Shown piece after piece: positions 1 to 16,278 of a stretch of 64,000 bases of DNA. Under the pieces are notes generated by a model. It saw nothing but the letters and a program-made list of their open reading frames with translations, did no database searches and had not been told where the DNA came from. The stretch comes from Nematostella vectensis (taxonomy: Eukaryota > Cnidaria > Anthozoa > Actiniaria > Edwardsiidae): the NCBI RefSeq assembly GCF_932526225.1, contig NC_064035.1:19519969-19583968 (forward strand), read 5' to 3'. Numbering within the stretch: position 1 is the stretch's first letter; every line of letters begins with the position of its first letter. Made by a program: the position numbers and the translations under genes.

Positions 1-240
1 TTTGTTCCCTGAAGTTTAATAATCATTTGACTACCAGGTTAAGATATAAAGATGACGATAAAAGTTGTAACCACACAATGTTCTTCAGCAATTACTAAGA
101 AGACATGAAGACGGGAACCGGTTAAGCGCCCGCAAATGGTTTCTCATGTAAATTGGTTGACATCTCGATCTACGTCACAAATGACTGGACCCAGACTTTC
201 AGTTCACGGCCTTTTTTCCGAAGGTTGACCAAAATAACTC

Positions 241-374
241 AATATTACAGATTTGAGTTATTGGCGCGAACCCGTGTTTTATAGGGTCCATACGAACCAT
301 ATACAATTTGGAAGATGAAAATATAAAGAAATGACAAAGTCTATCAACTCTGAAAGGTTATATGGACTTTAACT
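241..374 (+). repeat. Dispersed repeat, copy 1
   Basis: About 130 bp match 29340-29473 in the same orientation with only scattered differences. The shared block runs from an ATATTACAGATTTGAG start to a TATGGACTTTAAC end. It carries no ORF of its own. The second copy abuts a LINE reverse-transcriptase remnant, so this may be a piece of that element or an independent short element. The rest of 1-675 shows nothing else recognisable; upstream exons of the hydrolase must lie outside the window or were not recognised here. Confidence 0.7.
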
Positions 375-675
375 ATGTTCTAAAATTTTAGTGTATATAA
401 GAATATAATAACCGATGAATTATTAGGAAAAGAAATACACTTGTAATCAATAGCAAAATAATAAGGTTGCTACTATGAGCACAAATTGATTCTGCATTTT
501 TAGAATGCATCAAGACTAAAAAATAAAATTGTTTCTGCTATATGAGCCTCGGCATGTTCTTTAATTCATCTATAATATGCATTTAATATTTTGATCAGCA
601 AAAGTTGAGTATGCATGAAATTGCAATCAGAATTCACACAAATACACATTGTAATTCATTTTCTATTCTTTTCAG

Positions 676-3600
676 GGACCTTTTGATGGTAAGTTTGGTT
701 TGAGGCTTTTCTATACAATAGTGGCAAGGCATGCATTCTACCTTTCCTGAATGTTTGACTTGGAGAGACATCAAATTAACTATATATAGAGGTCTTGATT
801 TAATCCTTTAAATTCATAACAACATTATACAACAACGTACAAGGCCAATCAGCTGTAGAGCACATGAGCCTTCAAGCCCGCGACACAACAGCGGCCCACC
901 CACCAACACAGGTATCCCGGTCAATACATGATACTGTAGGTTTAGGTAGGGTTGGAGGTAAATTAGTATATTTTATATCCCATAAATTTCCTGAAAAGTT
1001 CATCTCAAATGATGACTATGCCTTAGCTTCCCAAGGGGTTTTCGAGATAATCAGGATATTTATCTACCAGTCAAAAGATAAGAATAAAATGTTTCCAAGG
1101 GAATTTATTCTTTTTTTCACACAAAAGAAATAATGACTTCAGGGATTACAGGCTTGGCAAATTGAAAGTTATTACAACTTTCACAATAAGCATGGTATTT
1201 ACATGGTATTTAGGTCAAACCTCTTGTATATAATTTTCACTTTTCCTAAAACTAAATAAGGAAAGCTAGGCACTGTATATAAAAGATATAGCCATTATTG
1301 TCATGTTTTCTCCAGGTGTTTTTGCATTCAGCCAAGGCGCATGTCTTGCCTCTATTCTCTGTGCTATGAAGGACCAGGGTAAGTTATAATACTTCCTGCT
1401 GCAAATTGTTGGCATGGAAACATGATTAATTTGTTCTTTTTTTCACAGGGTTGCTAGATTTTCGTTTTGCCATCCTGGTTGCTGCTTTTAAATCCCGATC
1501 TGCAACACACAGCAACTACTATAGCGATATTATCTCCTGTCCGACATTACACGTTTATGGTGACACAGACAGTGTTATACCTAAGGGTAAAGGAATTTAT
1601 TTAAGGGGCATTACACCCTACCTATCATCCTAGTGCTATGTCTTAGTGCCAAAAAAATAAAATGTGATAAACAAATACATATTCTTGTTAATTTGCTGGT
1701 AAAATGTTGGTCTTCTACCATCACTGGTAAAATGTAGCCTGCATACATCCGTTTTAAAATGCCTATTCTATACCACAATACAACAGGTATTTTGAAAATG
1801 GATACACACAGGCTTGTGAAATATTGGTATTTTTTAGGTGTAAGCATTTTTTGAAAATGTAAGCACTATTTGAGGCTCTTTCTAGATAGAGCCCTCTATA
1901 ATAAAACCACGAAAATTGCTAACATTTCCTTAAAAATTTGGTTTCAAGTTTTTAAACCCAAAATTGTGATTGTGTAACATCTCATGTTCACCATGTGCTA
2001 ACCCTCTTTTTGATTGGCTAGATGCCCATATAAATTTCCTGTATGATCCTCCGATTTATGTATTAATTATTTAACCAGGTAATTCTTTCTTTAGAGAACA
2101 GTGAAGACCTTGTAAAATGTTTTGCCAACCCGATGACTCTCAACCACACTGGAGGTGATTTGCACTGTATTAGTATGTGTTGTTGATATATTGTATTAGC
2201 ATGTATTTTTGATATATTGTATTAGCATGTATTTTTGATATATTGTATTGGTATGTGTTGTTGATATATTGTATTAGTATGTGTTGTGGTATATTGTATT
2301 AGTATGTGTTGTGGTATATTGTATTAGTATGTGTTGTGATATATTGTATTAGTATGTGTTGTGATATATTGTATTAGCATGTATTTTCGATATATTGTAT
2401 TAGCATGTATTTTTGATAGATTGTATCAGCATGTATTTTTTATATATTTTATTGGTATGTATTTTTGATATATTGTATCAGTATGTGTTGTTGATATATT
2501 GTATTAGCATGTATTTTTGATATATTGTATTAGCATGTATTTTTGTGATATATTGTATTAGTATGTGTTGTGATATATTGTATTAGCATGTATTTTTGAT
2601 ATATTGTATTAGCATGTATTTTTAATATATTTTATTGGTATGTGTTGTGATATATTGTATTATGTGTTGTGGTATATTGTATTAGTATGTGTTGTTGATA
2701 TATTGTATTAGCATGTATTTTTGATATATTTTATTAGCATGTATTTTTTATATATTTTATTGGTATGTGTTGTGATATATTGTATTATGTGTTGTTGATA
2801 TATTGTATTAGTATGTTGTTGATATATTGTATTAGCATGTATTTTTGATGTATTGTATTAGCATGTATTTTTGATATATTTTATTGGTATGTATTTTTGA
2901 TATATTGTATCAGTATGTGTTGTTGATATATTGTATTAGCATGTATTTTTGATATATTGTATTAGCATGTATTTTTGTGATATATTGTATTAGCATGTAT
3001 TTTTGATATATTGTATTAGCATGTATTTTTAATATATTTTATTGGTATGTGTTGTGATATATTGTATTATGTGTTGTTGATATATTGTATTAGTATGTGT
3101 TGTTTATATATTGTATTAGCATGTATTTTTTTATATATTGTATTAGCATGTATTTTTGATATATTTTATTTATGTATTTTTGACATATTGTATTAGTATG
3201 TGTTGTGATATATTGTATTAGTATGTGTTGTGATTGTATTAGCATGTATTTTTGATAGATTGTATTAGCATGTATTTTTTATATATTTTATTGGTATGTA
3301 TTTTTTATATATTTTATTGGTATGTATTTTTGATATATTGTATTAGTATGTGTTGTGGTATATTGTATTAGTATGTGTTGTTGATATATTGTATTAGCAT
3401 GTATTTTTGATATATTGTATTAGCATGTATTTTTGATATATTTTATTAGCATGTATTTTTGATATATTTTATTAGCATGTATTTTTTATATATTTTATTG
3501 GTATGTGTTGTGATATATTGTATTATGTGTTGTTGATATATTGTATTAGTATGTTGTTGATATATTGTATTAGCATGTATTTTTTATGTATTGTATTAGC

Positions 3601-4620
3601 ATGTATTTTTGATATATTTTATTGGTATGTATTTTTGATATATTGTATCAGTATGTGTTGTTGATATATTGTATTAGCATGTATTTTTGATATATTGTAT
3701 TATGTGTTGTTGATATATTGTATTAGCATGTATTTTTGATATATTGTATTAGCATGTATTTTTAATATATTTTATTGGTATGTGTTGTGATATATTGTAT
3801 TATGTGTTGTTGATATATTGTATTAGTATGTGTTGTTTATATATTTTATTAGCATGTATTTTTTATATATTGTATTAGCATGTATTTTTGATATATTTTA
3901 TTTGTATGTATTTTTGACATATTGTATTAGTATGTGTTGTTGATATATTGTATTAGCATGTATTTTTGATATATTGTATTAGCATGTATTTTTTATATAT
4001 TTTATTGGTATGTGTTGTTGATATAATAGTACTAGAGTGGTTTCAATTCAACTGTGAAACAGTTAGTGGCATACAGTACTACACGTTAACATATACATGT
4101 AGTAATACTAGTAAAATATATTGTTCTCTATTGTTTTGTTTTGTATACCATGTACTGTTACACACCAAATAATAGTTACTGTTTCACAGATTAATTGAAA
4201 CCACTCTAGTATGGAGGGCAAATTATATTCCTCATAAGGCAACAATGAATGTTTAATATTTTTAGAGTCACAACAGCTGGTTGTGTTTTCATGCTAAAAT
4301 TTTAGCTGGTGACTCGTTTATTTGGTCAGTAAGCATTCCGTTGACCACAATTATTAACTTGATAAAGTCACCAAAAAATACAAAACTTTATAAAAATATC
4401 AGGAAATCAAAATTATTTCTTAATTATTTTACTGTTGTTTTGACCCATAATGCTTATAATACTACCAAGATTATTTACTGTATAGGCTACCCTACTGTAC
4501 TAAATTATAACCATAATCATACTAACAATCTTTTTTTTTTCTCCAGGGCATTTTGTAGCAGCAGCATCCCAGCAGAAAAAAGTTTACCTTGAGTTCTTAG
4601 GAAATTTTATTGATAATTAG
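676..4620 (+). CDS. OVCA2/FSH1-type serine hydrolase, 3' exons (5' end missing)
   Basis: Five in-phase exons are visible: 676-688, 1316-1378, 1449-1586, 2095-2154 and 4547-4620 (TAG stop). All introns between them are phase 1 and use GT-AG. They encode 115 C-terminal residues of an alpha/beta hydrolase of the FSH1/OVCA2 family (esterase or thioesterase-like, cytosolic). The catalytic set is in the expected order: nucleophile Ser in FSQGA (second exon), Asp in HVYGDTDSVIP (third exon), and His in GGHF spanning the fourth and fifth exons. The first exon seen is only 13 nt, encoding GPFDG, the segment directly before the nucleophile elbow. A 2.4-kb last intron carries an AT-rich satellite. The N-terminal half is not in the window. 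The family call is strong; the exact substrate is unknown. Confidence 0.85.
2160..4025 (+). repeat. AT-rich minisatellite in hydrolase intron
   Basis: About 1.85 kb of tandem units near 25 bp, built on GATATATTGTATTAGCATGT followed by ATTTTT, alternating with a GTGTTGTTG variant. Units vary by small indels and some form higher-order blocks (for example around 2680-2860 and 3350-3560). It lies wholly inside the last intron of the hydrolase gene. The short ORF at its 3' edge is only satellite read in frame. Confidence 0.95.
4030..4211. mobile_element. TA-flanked MITE (182 bp)
   Basis: The left end (TACTAGAGTGGTTTCAATT...) and right end (...AATTGAAACCACTCTAGTA) are inverted repeats over roughly 35 bp with a few mismatches. 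The outermost TA on both sides fits a TA target-site duplication, as in Tc1/mariner-type elements. There is no coding capacity. It sits at the edge of the AT-rich satellite in the last intron of the hydrolase gene. Confidence 0.7.
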
Positions 4621-4709
4621 ACAAGTTAACAAGCTTTTATTGTTATTAGATGTGTGTGAAAGAAGTATTTGACAAAAGTTGTAGAAAACAGAATTACAAA
4701 ACACAAGAT

Positions 4710-4715
4710 AATAAA
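4710..4715 (+). terminator. Candidate polyadenylation signal of the hydrolase gene
   Basis: AATAAA about 90 nt after the TAG stop at 4620. The next gene (ABI) is convergent, so the two transcripts end within a few hundred bases of each other. Confidence 0.5.
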
Positions 4716-5041
4716 TTGTCTTTTTTGTGTTGAAACACAATAGATTCTGCTTTTAGAAGACCCGACACACAAAAAAAACAGTAATAATAGAATAATATTT
4801 TAATGATTATTAATTAATAGTCAATCAGACTGTCTCTAATAGCAAAACAACTAAAATATTTTTTGTATTTATTCAATCTTTTTTGTACGCCAGTTTGTGG
4901 ATTTTTTTTTTCAGCAACTGAATGTCTAAAAATTGCACCTGTTTCACCATCTTACATTCCAGGTGTGATATAAAGATGAATTAGAAATATGATGCTGCAA
5001 AGATGTAAAATCAGCTGTTTTCTGGATTAAAATTATTACAA

Positions 5042-5047
5042 TTTATT
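5042..5047 (-). terminator. Candidate polyadenylation signal of ABI
   Basis: TTTATT on the plus strand reads AATAAA on the minus strand, about 80 nt downstream of the ABI stop codon at 5125-5127. Confidence 0.45.
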
Positions 5048-5124
5048 ATTATTGCTGTGTTATAATGACTATTGTGGGTTCCTATTTTTGTTTTTAGTAT
5101 ATAAAAAATGTCTGAATTTAATAT

Positions 5125-9579
<4,455 letters not shown>

Positions 9580-9657
9580 CTAGACGCATAACTGCGTGAA
9601 CTCGGGGTTCTCATAGGTGATTTTATGTCGAAAATGATGTAGTGCAGATCAAGCAGC

Positions 9658-9912
9658 TTAGAGCAGCTTTGTAGTTTCAGATTCTGTAGAATCAGTTAGT
9701 ATAGAGTTCGCTTTTGATAAGATTGGTAGCTTGTTTGATAGATATTTCTCGATAAATTTCTCGATAAATTCGCGGTATCTCTCAAAATTCCCTTTCGAAA
9801 AACGCTCGACATCTTTTAGTGTGGCTATACCGCAAATGGTGAGTGGATTTGTAAGAGATTTGAGCGTGTTTGAATTTGAATTCATGTCTTCCATCTCGTA
9901 TAAAGCCGACAC
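9658..9912 (-). CDS. Hypothetical 84-residue ORF
   Basis: ATG to TAA on the minus strand, upstream of and in the same direction as ABI. The product is charged and mostly helical-looking, with no signal peptide or membrane segment and no family I recognise. The surrounding DNA (about 9592-9990) has pieces repeated in inverse orientation near 21675-21800 where most of this ORF is absent, so it may be repeat-derived. It could be a real first exon or a chance ORF. Confidence 0.2.
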   Translation of the reverse strand: MSALYEMEDMNSNSNTLKSLTNPLTICGIATLKDVERFSKGNFERYREFIEKFIEKYLSNKLPILSKANSILTDSTESETTKLL

Positions 9913-10003
9913 CTCGACGACTGTAGCGTTGCAGAATGGTCCTCGTTGCAGAAGTGTCTAACCAATCAGATTGTCTCTTGTATCTCACATACCGTCCATC
10001 CAA

Positions 10004-13000
10004 TCAAATTGCCTTGTGATCGTGTCTTGTACCTCGTGGAGATCGTGCCAAGGGGAGATCGTTCATAGGGTCGTGTTGGAATTGTTAACTTGGTGAATCG
10101 CTTTTTCAGCATTTACCCTTTATTCAAGTAAGGATCTCCATTAATTATAATAATTTTTGGGTAGATGAAGTCCTGCTGAATATGTTCCTCTTGAAAATCT
10201 CTAAGCAAAACAGCGAAGACTATTGTAATACTTAAGTATTAGTTCAACTAATGAAAAAAGCAAACTCCATCCAACCTTAAGTTATTAGCCCAACAAAGTC
10301 ATGGAATAATGCATGTTTAATTATGTTACTTAAGACGATTTGTTAAGTTCAATCAGGCCCTGTTTTTAAAATTAGGTAAGGTTTTTACGCCGTTCCAAGG
10401 AATCCGACATCTTTCAAAGTATTGCTTTTGTTTCTCTGTTAAAATACATCCCTTTGTTAATATATTATCTGCAAGCATACCAGTCTTATCAAGTGAGACT
10501 TTATGTTCTCTTAAGGGATAATGATATTTGGTTATCCTTACAGCTTTTCCCTATTAAAGTGGATTCCGATTTGTGTTATTTTGCCCTTGTAATCCACGTG
10601 TCGGTAGCCGTTTGTGGTGTCCGGAACTCATAGTGAACGAATAATAAGGAAATGCGAGAAAAAATATAGGAAGCGCCCTATATTAGCATTGTATAGAATC
10701 TAAGTGTTAGTGATTTTTTTAATTTTTAAACGCATTCCTAGTTCTAGTGGAGCGGGATTTGAATGATGTTGAGCCATACTTGTGTTTAACGATCTCAAAT
10801 AATCATTTTTGTATTATCTATAAGCTTATAAAGCGTTGAAATAGAGTTCTGTATTTGTATTCACTTTTATTGGACTAAAATATTTCTTCGCTGACCCTAT
10901 TTCTGAACAAAAGCCTTATTATGTATTGCTTTGTGTGCATAATATTTATGCACACGCTTTATGAGTTATGGATAGTTCATGTGCAAAATTACTTAAACAA
11001 AAGCCTTTAAACATAAGGGTCTGTTGTAATCATCTTTATCCATTACCAACAGTTTTCCCTGCCACGCTATTTTTTTATATGCTTCCTTGGAACTTTACTA
11101 GCTTTCTAAAGGTTTACCACCTAATAACAAAAACAGGATCTGGTGAATGTTGGAATTTTGGAAATTCCAAATCAAGCATGAAAGCAAAATAGAATAATGT
11201 TAAAGAGTTTGTAAGATGCAAAAAACGATTTGTAAAAGGTGGTAAACAGTTTCAGAACATGTATATACAGTAACTTGTGTTTGAAGTCGTCATACAACAT
11301 AAAGTAATTGAAAAAAGATTTGTCACTTATTGCAATCATAAACATACAGAAATAATATCGCATACATTTTTCAATATTATGCTGGAAAAAGCTTATATTT
11401 AGTCACAGATGTGAGTCATGTGTCACACTCTGGTTCCAATACTGTATATGCATATAGCTGTGTAGGCTAAATGTCACTGTGACTTGGTTTGCACTTTATT
11501 TCGAAAGTATGTGTGTGTATAAAGCCCCATGTGCCAAGCAAAAAGCAAACATTTGAACTTAACCCATATGACTCCTAGACAACTTGGTAGATGTTTTCAA
11601 GCAATGGATAAGATTATAGAAAGGGTTCTAATGGGTTTTTGGAGAAGTAGGACATCAACATAGTTTTGAAACTTGAAAAAGTGACCCAGTTTTTAATTTT
11701 CTCACACAAGCTCAAAATACACTAAAATGTGACTTCATGTGTATATGGGACTAAATTAATAGGTCCCAGTTAGTCCCTTTTTGTGAGTTCAACTGTATGT
11801 TGGTCTGCACAACCCACATTGAGGTACTATGACGGTATTACACCACAAGCAAAAGTTGTTTAAAAAAAACTAAACATGTTCTGTTTGACAGCCTGAAATG
11901 GCAGAAGAACCAGAAGACTCAAACAATGACAACATGCAAGTGAGCACCATCGCCTGATCCAAGTGCCAACTGTGCCAGAATGTGAACTTTTATCGGATCT
12001 GTATCGTACAGTGAAAAAACGTTGTTTGAGAAGCTAATCATCCACCTTTCAACTGTGATGGCGAGTATTGAGATTGCAGATGTAACACATCATTTGATTG
12101 TGACCTCGACACAGCTTGAGATCGAATCAGTACAAATAGGGTGCAAGTGCATATAGTACAAATGAAATCCCCCAGCTTTCTGGTCTGTCTGAAGTTGATC
12201 GGCCAAACTGTGACTCGCTTAAGCTGGCAACAATGAATCAGGTGGTTCCTGATGATACCCCCTGGTGAACCAGGTTAATATCCCTACCATTTTCTGTTAT
12301 TAAAAATGTAGAAAATGGATAGGGAGGGGACCAGTAACCTTGCGTTGTCTCTTTTTATGTTTTATTTTAAGACTCCACAACCATACGTAGTAAACTGTAT
12401 GTCCGATCGGGTCTTATGGAGGTAAATGACAGAGGGTCGTATGACAGCAGTGCCGGAGATATGCTTTAAATATGAATAGAGTCTTGTGGCAAAGTTTAAC
12501 TAGCGCAGATTTGTGTAGTAAATAAATACAGTTGTACTTTGAGTTGAAATGTCATTTGTTCTGTTCCTTGTTTAGTTCTTTATAAATTCAGTTTATAACC
12601 TTTAGTTGTCTTGTCAGTGTTTTTACTAGAAAACCTGTGGTAGCCCAGTCATAAAATGCATTTTTTTTTTCGTCGTCTCGTGTTTGTGCAAAATACCCAA
12701 GAATATTTGCGCTATAGTCGATACCTTCTGTATAAGCTGTGTCATGGCCGCCATCTTGGATTTTGCGAGTCCAGCTCTCAGATCCATGTATTTGTGCAGT
12801 TGAAGGCCGGATTCCAGATTTCATTACTGTATATATTACCATAGTCTCTGTCTCTACCAAGTAGTTGTGCAAAATCATCTCAAGCCGGATTTATTTCACT
12901 GTATTTACTCCCTACAACGCCTTAGAAATAGTAAAATAGGCGTAGTCATAGGAAATAATATGCCTAAATCAGAGATTCTCTTTCATTATAGGGCAAATGT

Positions 13001-13848
13001 TTCAATACACAATTCAACAAGGCCCGTACCCAGAGAGGGGCAGCACCGCCCACGAGAGTAAAAGGTTCACTTCTATGTATTTATGGATATGTTAGAAGGG
13101 AGTCCTATTTTATAAGCCTTTGGCTTCTCTGGACTTCCTTGCCTACTTAATTTTATGAATTGTAACTCTATAAAAAAATACTGGCAAAATAAAACTGTGA
13201 ACTGTTCTGAGCCACAATAAAAACTCATAAAACAGCAAAACTAGTAATGAAGTGAACAAAGCTAAATCTAAATCATAATTCAGAAAAGGTTCAATAATTT
13301 AGATACACCTTTGTGCAGATTTTTTTCATTTTTAAATATAGTCTCGGTCATTATATCATTGTCTAACGTAATAAATGGAAATGGTCCTGTGTGCGTTTTT
13401 TTTTTCAATTTCAACGCTTATACATATATTTTCAAAATGCCTTGTTTTCCACCTGTGTATGCTTTTCGCGGTTTACTTTACCGATTAACAACTATTATTT
13501 TTGCGCATTTGTTGCGCCCCCCCGCCTCCCCCCTCTCTCTCTCCTCTCTCCCTCCCTTTATCTCTCTGACTACTGTTTAGTGTCTTTGTCTATTTGTTTG
13601 ATGTGTGTTGCTTAAGAAAAACTTCAAAACGATTAGGTTCTACGGTAAAATAACATAATGTATGAATATTTTGTTTAGAAAGCCGATAGTGATGCAGGAT
13701 TTCAAGTTCAAAATTCTCAATTCTGTCTAACATATTCACATTTTGTTAATCAAGTATGCAAGAAAATTTCTATTGTTCTGCGACGGATCATAATTATCCG
13801 TCCATAGGATTTTCTTTTTGTACTAACATACAGGAAGAACATACGCGG
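10004..13848. other. Intergenic stretch without a supported gene
   Basis: AT-rich sequence with only short ORFs. Around 11890-12540 are scraps of protein-like sequence broken by stops, possibly old transposon debris. A pyrimidine-rich run (C, CT and CTCT) lies at 13516-13565. No splice-linked exons, tandem arrays or clear terminal repeats were seen. Confidence 0.5.
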
Positions 13849-14121
13849 TTACAGGCATGTAGCCATAACTTTGAGCTTGGATTCGTTTACCCATTTAGAT
13901 GACCATTTGCTCTTGGATATTTCGTCCCAGCTCGCAGTGGTACTTGTATATTTGTATATGAGCGGACATGCCGGTTGAGTCGGAGGGCTTCCAAATACTT
14001 CAACTAGATTTCTGGGGTGCATACCCCATAAACATTCTCGCGGTTTGTTTATTATGCTCGCAAAAAATGCAGGAGTTGAGGTCCCCAGGAGAAAAAAAAT
14101 CCCTCTTAAAACAGTGCACAT
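13849..14121 (-). CDS. Unidentified 90-residue ORF
   Basis: Open minus-strand frame from an ATG to TAG. The N-terminus is hydrophobic and could act as a signal or anchor; the rest is rich in Trp, Pro and Cys. I do not recognise it and see no splice partners. It sits just before the 18-bp satellite array. It may be a repeat-derived fragment or a chance ORF. Confidence 0.2.
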   Translation of the reverse strand: MCTVLRGIFFLLGTSTPAFFASIINKPRECLWGMHPRNLVEVFGSPPTQPACPLIYKYTSTTASWDEISKSKWSSKWVNESKLKVMATCL

Positions 14122-14286
14122 GAAATAGGGAACGATTAGGCCAAAAAATATTTCATTTCTGGTCGCGATTTCTACCTCGAGAGCACCGGGCGGGTGATTT
14201 TTATTTATTTTGTTTAATTTGTTTATTTATTTCTAATAATAAAATCTGAATTTCACGTGGAGAAAAATGATTCATTCAATCAGAGG

Positions 14287-15352
14287 CACTATTGCGACAC
14301 CAGCCCTCTCTTCTAAGCCAACCCTCTCTGATAAACTAGCCCTCTCAAATAAGCCATCCCTCTCTAATAAGCCAGCCCTCTCTGATAAACTAGCCCTCTC
14401 TAATAAGCCAGCCCTTTCTGATAAGCCACACCTCTCTAATAAGTCACCCATCTCGAATAAGCCACCCTTCTCTAATAAGCCACCCCTCTCTAATAAGCCA
14501 CCCTTCTCTAATAAGCCACCCTCTCTAATAAGCCACTCCTCACTAATAAGCCACCCTTCTCTAATAAGCCACCCCTCTCTAATAAGCCACTCCTCACTAA
14601 TAAGCCACCCTTCTCTAATAAGCCACCCCTCTCTAATAAGCCACCCTTCTCTAGAGTCACCCCTCTCTAATAAAAGTCACCCCTCTCTAAAAGCCACCCC
14701 TCTCCAATAAGTCACCCCTCTCTAATAAGTCACCCCTCTCTAATAAGCCAGCCCCTCTAAAAGCCACCCCTCTCTAATAAGTCACCCCTCTCTAATAAGC
14801 CAGCCCCTCTAAAAGCCACCCCTCTCTAATAAGTCACCCCTCTCTAATAAGCAACCCTCTCTAATGAGCCAGCCCCTCTAAAAGCCACCCCTCTCTAATA
14901 AGTCACCCTTCTCTAGAGTCACCCCTCTCTAAAAGCCACCCCTCTCCAATAAGTCACCCCTCTCTAATAAGTCACCCCTCTCTAATAAGCCAGCCCCTCT
15001 AAAAGCCACCCCTCTCTAATAAGTCACCCCTCTCTAATAAGTCACCCCTCTCTAATAAGCCAGCCCCTCTAAAATTCACCCCTCTCTAATAAGTCACCCT
15101 TCTCTAGAGTCACCCCTCTCTAATAAGTCACCCCTCTCTAAAAGCCACCCCTCTCTAAAAGCCACCCCTCTCCAATAAGTCACCCCTCTCTAATAAGTCA
15201 CCCCTCTCTAATAAGTCAGCCCTCTGTAATAAGCCACCCCTCTCTGATGAGCCATCCCTCTCTAATAAGTCACCCCTATCTGATAAGCCACCCCTCTCTA
15301 ATATGCCACCCCTCTCTAAAAGCCACTCCTCACTAATAGGTCAACCCTCTCT
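14287..15352 (+). repeat. 18-bp satellite array A
   Basis: About 1.07 kb of units near 18 bp, consensus CTCTCTAATAAGCCACCC, with variants (AGTCACCC, GATAAGCC, TCTAAAAGCC) and some shortened units. Because 18 is divisible by 3, frames stay open and give a six-residue repeat of SNKPxL type that is not a real protein. The same satellite occurs in opposite orientation at 18174-18815, with the polymerase-helicase island between. Confidence 0.95.
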
Positions 15353-15812
15353 AAGAGAATGAAATGTCATATAAATGAGAAAAAGACCATTACGTTCCCA
15401 AGATTTTAAATAAAACAAGTCACAGTCACATTATAAACACATTATTTCTTTTGTAAACGATGTTTTTTTTTTTTTTAATCAGCAAATCCCAAACTCATAA
15501 ATATACAATTAGATGCAAATGTTCGAAATGAAATTAAGCGGGTCAAGGGGGGAGGGTGTGTTTGTTTTTTGGATTGGCGGACATCAGCCAGTCAGCAAAA
15601 AAAAAATAGACTGTAGCGGATCTATTAAAAATTATACTAAGATTACTAATCCTGGTATTTGACGCCGCAGATGCTTTTTCTTAGTAAGCATTTTGTAACT
15701 TCCCTCGTCTTATCTATAACATAAGATATGACCTTTTAAAGATCTTCCAAGCCTTGTGCTCTGCTTGAACAGGTATTTCATAGTGAAATATTGCACTAGT
15801 GAAGATCTCAAA
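15353..15812. other. Spacer between array A and the GC-rich island
   Basis: AT-rich sequence with a poly-T run near 15463-15477. No ORF, terminal repeat or splice signal pattern is evident. Confidence 0.5.
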
Positions 15813-15890
15813 ACTTGCTGACATTTGTTACGTTTGCTGACATTTGTTACATTTGCTGACATTTGTTACATTTGCTGATATTTGTTACAT
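15813..15890 (+). repeat. 19-bp direct tandem repeat, about four copies
   Basis: Unit TTTGCTGACATTTGTTACA repeated about four times with few changes. It lies just outside the GC-rich island. Confidence 0.8.
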
Positions 15891-15994
15891 GAAAATAGAC
15901 ATAGCCATACTCCACACGCCATTGTCATTTTGGAACGAGTTTGTCTTTCCTGATCACACATCATATTACGCTGCCGAAATCTTTAAACGTGATT

Positions 15995-16278
15995 ATAATA
16001 GGGGGGGACTGGGGACTTTCAGTGAAACGAGTGGGGGGCTCGAATCGCCCCTCCGGGCCTCCCAGCCCCGTCTTAGGCCTGAGAGGGGCCCAGCGCCCCC
16101 CGACCCCCCAGCCCCATTCCAGGCTGGGGACTTTCAGTGACACCGAAACGCGTTTCGCGTACATTAATAATTGCTGGTTATTAATCTACGTCGGGACCAC
16201 TTCGCGTAGATGGATACTTAGCAGAAGTAAGTCTACGCAAAACACACTCCGCGTACATGAGTGATTAGCAGTGGTTAG
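15995..16278 (+). other. GC-rich leader of the polymerase-helicase island, with internal repeats
   Basis: Base composition switches sharply from AT-rich to GC-rich near 15995. The direct repeat GGGGACTTTCAGTGA occurs at 16010-16024 and again at about 16126-16140, bracketing a G/C-rich block. Next come two copies of CGCGTACAT (about 16156 and 16249), each followed by a small quasi-palindrome of the ATTAATAATT...TTATTAAT and GATTAGCAGTGGTTAGCAATC type. These could be remnants of a promoter, origin or terminal region of the element. No tRNA or known origin motif is recognised. Confidence 0.4.

Noticed and set aside
12588..12878. Minus-strand 96-codon ORF beginning with LHNYLVETE, thought of as a Harbinger-type transposase end
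   Set aside because: Only the LHN words resemble that family; the remainder does not follow it and no other transposase part is nearby.
14267..14710. 147-codon ORF with repeated SNKP units
   Set aside because: It is the 18-bp satellite translated. The matching ORFs at 18152-18490 on both strands are the same artefact.
16010..16136. GGGGACTTTC resembling an NF-kappa-B site, present twice
   Set aside because: The full site needs a following C, which is absent in both copies; it is more simply a direct repeat of the element.
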